Assembly: GCA_038323835.1 (NCBI GenBank)
Contig: JBBQHI010000014.1
Location: 13,477 to 77,476, forward strand
Direction of reading: 5' to 3'
Source: JACVRW01 sp038323835
Lineage (GTDB): Bacteria; Actinomycetota; Thermoleophilia; Solirubrobacterales; Thermoleophilaceae
DNA length: 64,000 nt
Shown: positions 7,970 through 16,507 of the stretch, one piece after another
Layout of the letters: every line of letters begins with the position of its first letter
Position numbering within the stretch: the first letter of the stretch is position 1
The notes under the pieces: generated by a model
What the model was told of the DNA's origin: nothing
Databases searched by the model: none
What the model saw: the letters and a program-made list of their open reading frames with translations, nothing else
Translations under genes and position numbers: made by a program

Positions 7970-8329
7970 CTACGGTCGCGGTAGGCGCTTCAGGACTTCT
8001 TGGGCGATCCCGGCGCCGAGCCGGACGCCGGCTCCGACCGCTCGGACGGCCCCGCCGACGGGGTCCGCGCCCCGCCGGGCGGGCTCCGGAGCCTGGGGAT
8101 CGGGCTTGGCGGCGGGCCGGGCGGACGCGGGGCGGGGCGCGGGGGCCCGCTTCTTCGCGGCGGCCGCGCGCTTCGGCGGGGCGGCGGCCGCGTTGCCCTC
8201 GGCCTCGGACTGCTGCGCGGCGCGCGCGGCGGCCTGGGAGGGCCGGCCGGCGCTGGCGGCCCGCTTGTCGCTGCGGTGGCCCGGCCGCGAGCGGGGGAGC
8301 TTGCCGAGAACGCCCTTTTCGTCTGTCAT
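7970..8329 (-). CDS. Small basic Ala/Pro-rich protein of unknown function
   Basis: The 119-residue product starts MTDEKGVLGKLPRSRPGHRSDKRA. It continues as a low-complexity Ala/Pro/Arg/Lys stretch and ends with a more hydrophobic helix (VGGAVRAVGAGVRLGAGIAQEVLKRL). I do not know its function. The ordered N-terminal motif and the amphipathic C-terminal helix argue that it is real rather than a chance GC-rich frame, since chance frames here are usually Arg-rich throughout. The C-terminal helix could associate with membranes. It lies upstream of and divergent from the sigma-factor gene. Confidence 0.6.
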   Translation of the reverse strand: MTDEKGVLGKLPRSRPGHRSDKRAASAGRPSQAAARAAQQSEAEGNAAAAPPKRAAAAKKRAPAPRPASARPAAKPDPQAPEPARRGADPVGGAVRAVGAGVRLGAGIAQEVLKRLPRP

Positions 8330-8433
8330 GGCCGGCAGTCTAGACCCGGCCGCCGGGGGCCGGTCACCGGCGCATCTCCCGCCGTTCGGGGATATGTGTA
8401 TCCACTGCGGTAGTTTCGGGTAGAAGGAAACTG

Positions 8434-8451
8434 GTTGACCGGCAAGTCAAC
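8434..8451. promoter_or_regulatory. Inverted repeat upstream of the sigma-factor promoter
   Basis: GTTGAC and GTCAAC flank a 6-bp spacer, forming an 18-bp dyad about 24 bp upstream of the predicted -35 of the sigma gene. It is a candidate operator for an unknown regulator. Confidence 0.35.
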
Positions 8452-8474
8452 GCTTTTTCCGCCTCCTCGTCCGC

Positions 8475-8502
8475 TTGACTTCAATATCCCTAGCTCTATG
8501 CT
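8475..8502 (+). promoter_or_regulatory. Predicted sigma-70-type promoter of the primary sigma gene
   Basis: TTGACT (8475-8480), a 16-bp spacer and TATGCT (8497-8502) form a near-consensus housekeeping promoter in a locally AT-richer stretch. The leader to the ATG at 8567 would be about 57 bases. Confidence 0.55.
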
Positions 8503-8566
8503 CTTCAGGCCTGTGTAGATGGGCTTGGCGCCCTTGCGCTGGGCCCTGCGCGCCGTAAGGAAAGTG

Positions 8567-9661
8567 ATGTCTGTAGCCGAACTGCAAGAACTCGAGGAGG
8601 TCAAGCTCCTCGTCACGAAGGGTCAGCAGACCGGAACGCTGACCTTCACAGAGGTAGCCACCGCCCTTTCCGAGGTGGAGCTCGACGAGGGCGACATCGA
8701 GGAGCTGCACGGCTACTTCGAGAAGTCCGAGATCGAGCTCGTCGAGGACGACCCCACCCACAAGGCGCCCGAGGTTGAGCGCGCGGTGGATCGCCGGAGC
8801 CGTCGCAAGAAGGCGGCCATCGACCTGAAGCCCGACATGACCACCGACTCCCTTCAGCTGTTCCTGAAGGACATCGGCAAGGTCCGGCTGCTCACGGCGC
8901 AGGAGGAGGTCGACCTCGCCAAGCGCATCGAGCGCGGCGACCTCGACGCGAAGCAGAAGATGGTCGAGTCGAACCTGCGGCTTGTCGTCTCGATCGCCAA
9001 GAACTACCGCAACCAGGGCCTGCCGTTCCTGGACCTGATCCAGGAGGGCACGCTCGGCCTCGTCCGCGCCGCCGAGAAGTTCGACTACCGCAAGGGGTTC
9101 AAGTTCTCGACGTACGCGACCTGGTGGATTCGCCAGGCCATTGCCCGCGCGCTCGCGGACAAGGCACGCACCATCCGCATCCCGGTGCACGTGGTGGAGA
9201 AGCTGAACAAGATCGGCCGCGCTGAGCGCAAGCTGGTCACCGAGCTGGGCCGTGAGCCCACGCCGGACGAGATCGCCGAGCACACCGGCATCGAGCCCGA
9301 CGAGGTGGAGTCGATCAAGCGCTCCGCCCAGGCGCCGGTGTCGCTCGAGAAGCCCGTCGGGGACGAGGAGGAGTCCGAGTTCGGCCAGTTCATCGCCGAC
9401 GAGCGGGCCGAGTCGCCCTACGAGCGGGCCGCCGAGATCCTCACCAAGGAAGCCCTGCGCGAGGCGCTGGAGAACCTCTCCTACCGCGAGCGCCGGGTGC
9501 TGGAGCTGCGTTACGGGCTCGGGGGCGAGCACCCCCGGACGCTCGACGAGGTGGGCCGCACGTTCAACGTCACACGCGAGCGGATCCGCCAGATCGAGAA
9601 CCAGTCGCTGAAGAAGCTGCAGTCTCTCGCCGAGGCGCAGAAGCTTCGCGACGTCGCCTGA
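8567..9661 (+). CDS. rpoD: Primary RNA polymerase sigma factor (RpoD/SigA)
   Basis: This is the group 1 sigma-70 factor directing housekeeping transcription. In order it has a short region 1.1-like N-terminus (about 1-85), a region 1.2 segment with TTDSLQLFLKDIGKVRLLT, region 2 with NLRLVVSIAKNYRNQGLPFLD and the -10-reading block FSTYATWWIRQAIARA, region 3, and region 4 ending TLDEVGRTFNVTRERIRQIE. The 364 residues are short for an actinobacterial primary sigma, which often carries a long N-terminal extension. I chose the ATG at 8567 because AAGGAAAG sits just ahead of it; an upstream in-frame start would lack this. pilT follows 69 bp downstream. Confidence 0.95.
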   Translation: MSVAELQELEEVKLLVTKGQQTGTLTFTEVATALSEVELDEGDIEELHGYFEKSEIELVEDDPTHKAPEVERAVDRRSRRKKAAIDLKPDMTTDSLQLFLKDIGKVRLLTAQEEVDLAKRIERGDLDAKQKMVESNLRLVVSIAKNYRNQGLPFLDLIQEGTLGLVRAAEKFDYRKGFKFSTYATWWIRQAIARALADKARTIRIPVHVVEKLNKIGRAERKLVTELGREPTPDEIAEHTGIEPDEVESIKRSAQAPVSLEKPVGDEEESEFGQFIADERAESPYERAAEILTKEALREALENLSYRERRVLELRYGLGGEHPRTLDEVGRTFNVTRERIRQIENQSLKKLQSLAEAQKLRDVA

Positions 9662-9730
9662 GCGGCGCCAACAGTCCAACTGGTCGCGCTCAGGGCTTCA
9701 GGCCCGCGCGCGAGCGGCCGATGACGAAGC

Positions 9731-10906
9731 ATGTTTGACATCGATCAGGCCCTCATGTACGTGATCGAGACCGAGGGGTCGGACCTCCACCTCAAGGTTC
9801 CGGCGCCTCCCGTCGTACGCCGTCACGGCACGCTGACGCCGATTCCGGACACCGAGCCCCTGCGCCCGGAGCAGACCGAGCAGGTCATGTTCCACATGCT
9901 CACCGACGAGGACAAGCTCGAGTCGTTCCGGCGCGAGCGCGAGGTGGACTTCTCCTACTCGCTTCCCGGCGTCGCCCGCTTCCGCGTCAACGCGTTCGTG
10001 CAGCGCGGATCCGTGTCCCTGGTCCTGCGCGCCATTCCCTTCCAGATCAAGTCCGTGGCCGAGCTGCTCCTGCCCGAGGTGATCGGCGACCTGGCCGACG
10101 AGGAGCGCGGGCTGATCCTCGTGACCGGCACCACGGGATCGGGCAAGTCCACGACGCTCGCCTCGATGATCGACCACATCAACTCGACGTACGCGAAGCA
10201 CATCGTGACCATCGAGGACCCGGCCGAGTTCCTTCACCGCGACAAGCGCTGCATCATCAACCAGCGCGAGGTGGGCGAGGACACGATCTCCTTCGCCCGC
10301 GCTCTGCGCCGCGTCCTCCGTCAGGACCCGGACGTGATCCTCATCGGAGAGATGCGCGACGAGGAGACGGTCCGCACCGCACTCTCCGCGGCCGAGACCG
10401 GCCACCTCGTGCTCTCCACCATCCACACGGTGGACGCGTCCGAGTCGGTCAACCGGATCATCGACTTCTTCCCCCAGGCCGAGCAGAAGCAGGCCCGGGC
10501 CATGCTCGCCGGAACGCTCAAGGGCGTGATCTCGCAGCGGCTCGTGCCCACTCCCGACGGCGCCGGCCGCGTGCCCACCTGCGAGGTGCTGCGCATGACC
10601 GGCCGCGTCCGGGACATGATCATGAACCCGGCCGACACCGGCAGGCTCCAGGAGGTCATCGCCGAGGGCGGCTACTACGGGATGCAGAGCTTCGACCAGG
10701 CGTTGCTTCAGCACTTCCAGGCGGGGCGCATCTCGATGGAGGAGGCCCTCAAGGCCGCCACCCATCCCCACGACTTCAAGCTCCTCGTGGCCTCCGACGG
10801 CAAGCGCTCGACGTCATACGAGCACGTGTCGGACCGCGAGGAGGGCCCGCCCAACGGGGACCAGCCCGCCGTCAGCGGTGCGCCGGGCGCAGGACCCGCA
10901 GCCTGA
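9731..10906 (+). CDS. pilT: PilT-family type IV pilus retraction ATPase
   Basis: PilT is a hexameric ATPase that powers retraction of type IV pili from the cytoplasmic face of the membrane. The protein has an N-terminal PAS-like half and the secretion-ATPase core. Walker A is GTTGSGKST near residue 137, an Asp box is at EDPAEFLH, Walker B is DVILIGEMRD near 204, and a His box is at HLVLSTIHT. The AIRNLI-type retraction motif is not obvious. The last 25 residues are low complexity. No other pilus gene is present in the window, so partners must lie elsewhere. Its 3' end overlaps the convergent S55 protease gene by 35 bp. Confidence 0.93.
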   Translation: MFDIDQALMYVIETEGSDLHLKVPAPPVVRRHGTLTPIPDTEPLRPEQTEQVMFHMLTDEDKLESFRREREVDFSYSLPGVARFRVNAFVQRGSVSLVLRAIPFQIKSVAELLLPEVIGDLADEERGLILVTGTTGSGKSTTLASMIDHINSTYAKHIVTIEDPAEFLHRDKRCIINQREVGEDTISFARALRRVLRQDPDVILIGEMRDEETVRTALSAAETGHLVLSTIHTVDASESVNRIIDFFPQAEQKQARAMLAGTLKGVISQRLVPTPDGAGRVPTCEVLRMTGRVRDMIMNPADTGRLQEVIAEGGYYGMQSFDQALLQHFQAGRISMEEALKAATHPHDFKLLVASDGKRSTSYEHVSDREEGPPNGDQPAVSGAPGAGPAA

Positions 10907-12551
10907 CCTTCACGCGGCCCTCGAAGCTCACGTCGCTCGACTTGTAGACGAGCCTCCGGCTCCCCCGCCGGAAACGGGCCTCGATGCCGAGGTCCCGGTG
11001 AATCGCCGCCACGCGTGTGGCCAGGTCGGCGATCGAGTGCGGCTCGGAGGCGCTGCCGCCACCGTATCCGGTGAGCGCCTCGACGAAGGCCTCGATCAGT
11101 GCCTCGTCCGAGCCTCCTCCACCGACGCCGCGCAGCGTGATGGTCTGGTGGCCGAGCGGGATGGTCCGCGGGATGCGCATGGGGAAGGAGAGCCGGCGCC
11201 GCCCGTCGCCCCGCCGCCCGACGGTGAGCTTCACGGGCACGGTCTGCCCGCGCCGCGCCCGCTTCGGCAGCCTGGCCGACAGCAGCACGTCGGCGTCCAC
11301 TCCCGGGCGTGCCCGGATGCGCACGCTGGCGCCGTCGATTGCCGGCGGGGGCACGTCGTAGGCGTCCACCAGCCCGGCCGCGTTCGTCAGGTCGTCGAGA
11401 GGCGAGAAGCCGTCGAAGTAGGGGTTGCAGAAGCCGATCGGCTTCTTCCGGCTCTTCAGCTTCACCCGGAAGCACATCGAGAGCGTGACCGGCCCGTAGT
11501 TCCGGATCACGCTGTCCAGCCCCTGTGACGCTCCGAGCGGCGCGACCAGCGAGAGGTTGGCGCCGTAACCGAGCCGGCGCTCGTCGGCCAGCGCGCTGGT
11601 GAGCAGCACGGGCTCGATGCCGGGACCACGGGCCACCACCTGAAGCGGAATCGAGGGCGGAGCGGCGCCGAGGTTGCCCGATATCGAGCTGAGCGTGTCG
11701 GTGTTGAAGGTGCCCTGGGTGTGGCCGCCGGCGGAGGTGAGCTTGTAGCTGTCCGCGCCGAGGTCGGGGATCCCCAGCGGGTTGGCGATCACGCTGAACA
11801 CGTAGGCGTCCTCCACGAACACGCTGCGCTGTCCGAGCGCGTCCAGCGGGTGACCGAAGGCCCATATCCGGGCGCCGTCGCGGTAGGTGACGGTGCCCAC
11901 GGCGCCCAGGCCGATGTCCCCGGTGGAGAGCATCGCCGCCACCGACGCGCCGGGCACCAGCGGCTGCGCGGGGAACCCCGTGATCGGGCCGGCGGGCGCC
12001 GCCAGAACGGGCCGGCCGGCGCGGCGCCCGGCCCGGGCCAGGAGCCCGCGCGTGTGCGCCGAGAGGCCCGACACCGTGAGGGCGCCCGCGAGCGGGCGCG
12101 CCGAGCGCAGCAGGCCGCCGCGCGCCGCGGCCGCGCCGGCGGTTGCGGGCGGGGAGGGCGCGTCGCGCAGCATCTGCTCGATCGGCGTGACCAGCACCAC
12201 GTGGTTCCCGTACTCGCCCACAGACTCCGAGATGGCGCCGATGTTCCGCCGCACGCCGTTCGCGTCCAGGCACATGACCGGTGACCCCGAGAAGCCCTCG
12301 GCGATCCCGCTCGCGTCCACGGCGGGGCCGGACGCCCGGACCAGGATGCGCGGGCCGCCCAGTCCTGTCTGGGCGCCGATCACGTCGATGATCTCCACGT
12401 CGAACCGCGAGATCTGCGTGCCCCGAATCACCGAGAGGCCGACGCAGTCGAGCCCGGCGTGCACCTGCGACAGCGGCATGATCGGGTCGGCGGCTTGCGC
12501 CGAGGGCGCGACCACGAGGGCCAACAGCAGGACTGGCAGGGCGCGCCTCAC
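10872..12551 (-). CDS. Secreted SpoIVB-like (peptidase S55 domain) protein
   Basis: This 559-residue exported protein starts with a clear signal peptide (MRRALPVLLLALVVAPSAQA, cut near residue 20). The S55-like region follows, with the GFSGSP motif at residues 86-91 and the likely catalytic Ser at 90. A second conserved block is RIWAFGHPLDALG near 235. S55 peptidases are best known from SpoIVB, a signalling protease of endospore formers. Here no sporulation genes are seen, so the role is unknown, possibly envelope surveillance. The C-terminal 200 residues look like beta-rich appended modules (LLSARLPKRARRGQTVPVKLTVG). The start is GTG at 12551. Confidence 0.8.
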   Translation of the reverse strand: MRRALPVLLLALVVAPSAQAADPIMPLSQVHAGLDCVGLSVIRGTQISRFDVEIIDVIGAQTGLGGPRILVRASGPAVDASGIAEGFSGSPVMCLDANGVRRNIGAISESVGEYGNHVVLVTPIEQMLRDAPSPPATAGAAAARGGLLRSARPLAGALTVSGLSAHTRGLLARAGRRAGRPVLAAPAGPITGFPAQPLVPGASVAAMLSTGDIGLGAVGTVTYRDGARIWAFGHPLDALGQRSVFVEDAYVFSVIANPLGIPDLGADSYKLTSAGGHTQGTFNTDTLSSISGNLGAAPPSIPLQVVARGPGIEPVLLTSALADERRLGYGANLSLVAPLGASQGLDSVIRNYGPVTLSMCFRVKLKSRKKPIGFCNPYFDGFSPLDDLTNAAGLVDAYDVPPPAIDGASVRIRARPGVDADVLLSARLPKRARRGQTVPVKLTVGRRGDGRRRLSFPMRIPRTIPLGHQTITLRGVGGGGSDEALIEAFVEALTGYGGGSASEPHSIADLATRVAAIHRDLGIEARFRRGSRRLVYKSSDVSFEGRVKVRLRVLRPAHR

Positions 12552-12663
12552 GTCAGGCGGAGCACCTTAGCGGCAAGCTGGGGCCCGCTGGACGCATTGG
12601 CCTTGACTCGCGCGCCGGGCTCCCGCAGAGTGCGGCCCCCCGCCCAGCCGACAAGGAGACTCG

Positions 12664-13374
12664 TTGCAGAGCACGCTCGCAGAGTTCCAGGAGACCAAGT
12701 CCGATCAGCCATTCGCGCTGCAGAACTCGAAGCTGCTGAAGGTGCGCCTGGATCAGGTCACGATCCAGGCCAAGCTCGGCTCGATGGTGGCGTACCAGGG
12801 CCAGGTCTCCTTCGAGCACGCGGGATCCGGCGGCATGGGCCGACTGATCAAGAAGGCCATGACGGGCGAGGGCCAGTCGCTCATGAAGATGAGTGGCGCG
12901 GGCGAGGTGTTCCTGGCCGACAGCGCGCAGGACGTGCACCTGCTCTACCTCGAGAACGACTCGATCACGGTGAACGGCCGCAACCTGCTGGCCTTCGACG
13001 CGGGCATCGACTGGGACATCAAGCGGGTGGAGGGCGCCAGCGGCATGATGGGCGGCGGCCTGTACAACACGACCCTCTCGGGCAGCGGCTGGGTGGCGAT
13101 CATCTCCGACGGCCCTCCGGTGCTGCTCAACACCGGCGAGGCGCCGACGTTCGCCGACCCCCAGGCGGCCATCACCTGGGCCTCCAGCCTCAAGACCGGG
13201 ATCAAGACGGACGTGAAGCTGAAGAACTTCATCGGAAAGGGCTCGGGAGAGTCGATCCAGATGTCCTTCTCGGGCGCGGGCTGGGTGCTCGTGCAACCGA
13301 GTGAGGGACGGGTCGAACCCACCTCCGGAGGATCCGGGGGCGGCGGGGGACTGCTCGGTAACTTGAGCGGCTGA
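12664..13374 (+). CDS. AIM24 family protein
   Basis: The 236-residue protein fits the AIM24/TerD-associated beta-barrel family: SDQPFALQNSKLLKVRL at the start, a SMVAYQGQVSFE segment, GEVFLADSAQDVHLLYLENDSITVNGRNLLAF, and a FSGAGWVLVQPSEG ending. Bacterial members are poorly understood and have been linked to membrane or tellurium-stress contexts; I cannot assign a reaction. A TTG start at 12664 is supported by AAGGAG six bases upstream, with no better ATG. The C-terminus is a Gly/Ser tail (GGSGGGGGLLGNLSG). A terminator-like hairpin follows. Confidence 0.82.
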   Translation: MQSTLAEFQETKSDQPFALQNSKLLKVRLDQVTIQAKLGSMVAYQGQVSFEHAGSGGMGRLIKKAMTGEGQSLMKMSGAGEVFLADSAQDVHLLYLENDSITVNGRNLLAFDAGIDWDIKRVEGASGMMGGGLYNTTLSGSGWVAIISDGPPVLLNTGEAPTFADPQAAITWASSLKTGIKTDVKLKNFIGKGSGESIQMSFSGAGWVLVQPSEGRVEPTSGGSGGGGGLLGNLSG

Positions 13375-13393
13375 CGAGTTCCTGAGGGAGGGT

Positions 13394-13423
13394 CGGAGGC
13401 GCGCAGCGGGAGGCGCGCCTCCG
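13394..13423 (+). terminator. Stem-loop after the AIM24 gene
   Basis: An 11-bp perfect stem (CGGAGGCGCGC / GCGCGCCTCCG) with an 8-base loop begins 20 bp after the AIM24 stop. Only a weak T-stretch follows, as is usual for high-GC terminators. Confidence 0.6.
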
Positions 13424-13472
13424 CCGTTTCCATGCTTCAGTTGGTGAAGTCTTGCGGTAGACTTGGCCTCAG

Positions 13473-13835
13473 ATGGTTGACGACTCCTGTCCTGTCTGTG
13501 CCACCGCGGACATCATCTGCGGCAAGTGGACGATTCTCGTAATTCGTGACCTCGCGGAGAGTCGCAGCCGCTTCTGCGAGCTCGAGCGCTCGCTCACGGG
13601 CATAAGCCCGCGCACCCTCTCGGTGCGGCTCCGGGGACTCGAGGAGCAGGGCATCGTGGCCCGCCACACCGTCCCCGAGGTGCCGCCGCGCGTGGAGTAC
13701 ACGCTCACCGCCAAGGGACGGGCGCTGGTGCCGCTGATCGACGCCATGCGCAGCTACGGCAGTGAATGGCTCGGCGTGAGCGAAGCCGAGTGCCGGCCGG
13801 CGGCTGCTGAGCAGCCGGCCACCGCCGCCGCTTAG
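13473..13835 (+). CDS. HxlR-family winged-helix transcriptional regulator
   Basis: The 120-residue protein has the full HxlR signature: a Cys-containing start (DSCPVCATADIICGKWT), the recognition region RFCELERSLTGISPRTLSVRLRGLEEQGIV with RFCEL near residue 34, and VPPRVEYTLTAKGRALVPLID. These regulators bind DNA as dimers and often sense redox state or electrophiles through the N-terminal Cys; Cys6, Cys9 and Cys16 are present here. A TAGACT -10-like box ends 9 bases before the ATG, so the message may be nearly leaderless. A small dyad (CTTCAGTTGGTGAAG, 13435-13449) could be its own operator. Confidence 0.88.
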   Translation: MVDDSCPVCATADIICGKWTILVIRDLAESRSRFCELERSLTGISPRTLSVRLRGLEEQGIVARHTVPEVPPRVEYTLTAKGRALVPLIDAMRSYGSEWLGVSEAECRPAAAEQPATAAA

Positions 13836-13839
13836 AACG

Positions 13840-13936
13840 AGGGAGGAGCGCAGCCCGATCGGTGGCGAGGAGCGCAGCCCGATCGTTGATCGGGCGAGCA
13901 CCGCAGCCTTATGTCATCGGGCGAGCACCGGACCAT
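13840..13936 (+). repeat. Nested palindromic element (left-left-right-right)
   Basis: Two left halves (GGAGGAGCGCAGCCCGATCG near 13842 and GAGGAGCGCAGCCCGATCG near 13867) are followed by two right halves (CGGGCGAGCACCG near 13890 and CGGGCGAGCACCGGACCA near 13918). The arrangement looks like one element inserted inside another. It lies between the HxlR gene and the unknown gene starting at 13982. Confidence 0.8.
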
Positions 13937-13981
13937 GTACTCCCGGCAGGAACCGAGGCGCCGGAGGCGAATCCGGCCCGC

Positions 13982-15415
13982 ATGCGCAACCGTGCCCTCC
14001 ACGACGCGCTGCGCGACTTCGCGCTCGAGTCCGCCGCGTTCCTCACCGACATCGTTCGCGACGGCGCCGAGCTCGAGTTCGACGTGATCGACGGCGGTCA
14101 CGGCAGCGGACCGTCGCTCTATCGCTACCAACCTCGGACCGGGGCCTTCCTCGACGCCCGCTGGGACGAGATCCGCACTCTCCCCGCCACGCGGATCGCC
14201 GCCGACACCCTCGGCGCCGGCGCTGCGCCGTGGCTCCGGGTGAACGGGATGCGCGGCGAGCAGGCCGAGCCCGCGCTGCGGGCCATGCTCGAGCGCCTGT
14301 ACGAGGACGCCACCAGCTTTGCCTTTCCCGAGGAGCGCTTCGAGCGCCTATACGTGGAGGTCGAGACCACCCTCTATCGCGATGCGGTCCGGGCGCGCAT
14401 GGTCGCGCCCCTGGGCGGGGTGCTGCTCGAGAGCGAGCGTGTGGATCTGGGCAATGGCCTGGCCCTGATGGCCGGCGAGCACGCCGACGCCCCAGCCGAG
14501 GCGGCGTGGCCCGAGGACGGCGGCGGCGAGCCGTCCGTGCTCTGCGTGCTCGAGCGCGAGGTGCCCGCGGGCGAGCAGATCCCGGCGGCCGAGGCCGAGG
14601 AGCGCTTCCGCGGCATGGTCACGGCGCTGAGGCTCTGGGCACCCGGGTGGATCGCGCTGTGCGCGCCCGGGTGGAGACGTTCGGGGGAGGGCCGCTGGGG
14701 GGCGGTGGCGGTTGGAGGCCCCGGCACTGCGCGGGGCGCGCCCTGGACGCTTCATACCGACGAGGAGGCGGATCTCCGCGACTTCCTGCTGGCGCTCGGC
14801 GACACGCCGGCCGGAGGACCTGTGGGGTGGGCGCTCGGCCGCTTCGAGATGGGCTGCGAGCGCCCGCACGACGCCGAGGCGCTGTCCGACTACCTGCTGG
14901 GGCTGCGCGCGCTGCTCGACGCGACCACGGAGGCCGGTGAGGCCAGCCTCGGGCTGCGGGTGGCCGCGCTCTGCGCGGAGGAGGGCCAGCGGCGGGCGGT
15001 GCAGCGCCGGGTGGAGGCCGCGCTCTCGCTGGAGCGTTTCCTGATGGGTGCGCGCGGGAGCCTGCAGGAGCGCATCGGCTCGGAGTCCCCGCGCGAGATC
15101 GTGGCCGAGATGGAGGGCCATCTGCGTGCACTGCTGCGCGACGTGCTCTGCGGCTACCTGGACAACGACCTCAAGGGCGTGGCCGACGACATCCTGCTGG
15201 AGACCTCGTCCGAGCCCTTCGCGCCGCCGGAGGAGCACTTCGGAGAGGTGGAGGCGCACGACATGCGCCCCACGGCTGCTGATCCCGTCGAGCCGGAGCC
15301 GGACGTTCCCCAGGCGCCGGTGGTGGCCTCCTCGCACCAGCACCAGCTCGAGGGCGTCACCGAGTCAGCCGACTGGGGCTGGGACGACCCGAGGGACTTC
15401 TCAGCGCCCGTCTGA
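13982..15415 (+). CDS. Unknown 477-residue acidic protein
   Basis: I recognise no domain. The protein is soluble, Glu/Asp-rich and mostly helical. A mid-region is rich in Trp and Gly (ALRLWAPGWIALCAPGW). The helical C-terminal half contains VQRRVEAALSLERFLMG and EGHLRALLRDVLCGYLDNDLKG, and a tail ends WGWDDPRDFSAPV. No signal peptide or membrane segment is seen. The ATG at 13982 is chosen because an in-frame ATG at 13862 would begin inside the dispersed repeat and translate repeat DNA. The 3' end overlaps the convergent bagB-like gene by 15 bp. The Asp/Trp tail could be a docking motif, but that is speculation. Confidence 0.8.
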   Translation: MRNRALHDALRDFALESAAFLTDIVRDGAELEFDVIDGGHGSGPSLYRYQPRTGAFLDARWDEIRTLPATRIAADTLGAGAAPWLRVNGMRGEQAEPALRAMLERLYEDATSFAFPEERFERLYVEVETTLYRDAVRARMVAPLGGVLLESERVDLGNGLALMAGEHADAPAEAAWPEDGGGEPSVLCVLEREVPAGEQIPAAEAEERFRGMVTALRLWAPGWIALCAPGWRRSGEGRWGAVAVGGPGTARGAPWTLHTDEEADLRDFLLALGDTPAGGPVGWALGRFEMGCERPHDAEALSDYLLGLRALLDATTEAGEASLGLRVAALCAEEGQRRAVQRRVEAALSLERFLMGARGSLQERIGSESPREIVAEMEGHLRALLRDVLCGYLDNDLKGVADDILLETSSEPFAPPEEHFGEVEAHDMRPTAADPVEPEPDVPQAPVVASSHQHQLEGVTESADWGWDDPRDFSAPV

Positions 15416-16507
15416 GCGCCGCCGGCCGCGCTGGGCGGCCCGGAACAGGTGCTCGTCCAGCAGGCCGAGACCGTCCAGGTCGTGCACGTCGTCGTCGAGG
15501 CGCGGCACCTCGATCATCGGCGCGCCGTCCAGCCGTCGTCGCAGGCGCCCGAGGGCGGCACGGTCGCGCCGGGCGAGCACACGTTCCTCCCCCCAGGTGC
15601 GCAGCACCTTGCGGGCCAGGTCTGGGCCGAGCGCGGCCTCCATCTCCGCGGCGAGGCCGTCGCGATGCGCGGGCACGGATGTGCGCACGCGGTTGGCGAT
15701 CGCCCCGGCGAACGGAAGCCCCGCCTCCTCCAGCCGGCGGTGGAAGAAGATCGCCTCGTCCACGGCGTCCTCGCGCGGGGAGGTGACCAGAACGAAGGTG
15801 CTGCGGTCGTCGGCCAGCAGCGCGTTCACCTCCTGGGCCCGCTCCCGGAAGCCCTCCACCATCCCGCCGAAGCTGCGGAAGAACTCCGACAGGTCCTCCA
15901 GCAGGTCCACGCCGGTCGCGCGGCGCAGCCCGGAGAAGAGCACGCCGGTGCCGCGGCCCAGCAGCTTGAGGCCGAGCGTGCTGGGCGCCGAGAGCAGCTG
16001 GAGCGAGGGGGAGTCGATGAACGCGGCCAGCTTGCGCGGGGCGTCGAGGAAGTCCAGCGCGTTGCGGGTCGGCGGCGTGTCCAGGACCAGGAGGTCGTAG
16101 CGGCCCTCGCGGTGCAGCTCGTGGAGCTTCTCCATGGCCATGTACTCCTGCGAGCCGGCCACCGCGTTCGACAGCTCCAGGTAGATGCGGTTGGAGAGCA
16201 CCGCGTCGCGGGCGCGCTCGTCGGGCGCGTGCTGGGCCACGAGGTCGTCGAAGGTGCGCTTGGGGTCGAGCATCATCGCCCACAGCTCGCCCTCCACCGG
16301 CGCGTCCACCCGATGCGCCTCGCCGTCCAGCTCGTCCAGGCCGAGCGCGTGCGCGAGGCGCCGCGCCGGGTCGATCGTGAGCACCGCCACCTTCTTCCCG
16401 CGCGCGGCCATGCCCAGGGCTACCGCGGCGGAGATGGAGGTCTTGCCCACGCCCCCGGAGCCGGCGCACACGCACACCTCCTTGCCCTCGAGCCAGGTCT
16501 CGATCAC
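15401..16507 (-). CDS. ArsA/GET3-like ATPase, BagB (Rv3680) type
   Basis: This is a P-loop ATPase of the ArsA/GET3 class. The 368-residue protein has an intact Walker A (GSGGVGKTS near residue 17), TIDPARRLAHALGLD, MMLDPKRTFDDLV, GSQEYMAMEKL and LVLDTPPTRNALDFLDAP. As I recall it, this closely resembles M. tuberculosis Rv3680 (BagB), which forms a complex with Rv3679 (BagA) and affects cell-envelope physiology. Arsenite efflux is not supported because no arsB or arsD is present. The GTG start at 16507 overlaps the stop of the upstream partner (GTGA), so the pair is translationally coupled. Confidence 0.9.
   Translation of the reverse strand: MIETWLEGKEVCVCAGSGGVGKTSISAAVALGMAARGKKVAVLTIDPARRLAHALGLDELDGEAHRVDAPVEGELWAMMLDPKRTFDDLVAQHAPDERARDAVLSNRIYLELSNAVAGSQEYMAMEKLHELHREGRYDLLVLDTPPTRNALDFLDAPRKLAAFIDSPSLQLLSAPSTLGLKLLGRGTGVLFSGLRRATGVDLLEDLSEFFRSFGGMVEGFRERAQEVNALLADDRSTFVLVTSPREDAVDEAIFFHRRLEEAGLPFAGAIANRVRTSVPAHRDGLAAEMEAALGPDLARKVLRTWGEERVLARRDRAALGRLRRRLDGAPMIEVPRLDDDVHDLDGLGLLDEHLFRAAQRGRRRSDGR

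Noticed and set aside
8447..9679. A long open frame antisense to the sigma-factor gene.
   Set aside because: It is the reverse-complement shadow of a strongly conserved rpoD; the composition (Leu/Val/Arg/His-rich) shows no domain.
13862..13981. An upstream in-frame start for the unknown 477-residue gene.
   Set aside because: It would translate the palindromic repeat; the ATG at 13982 begins where protein-like sequence starts.
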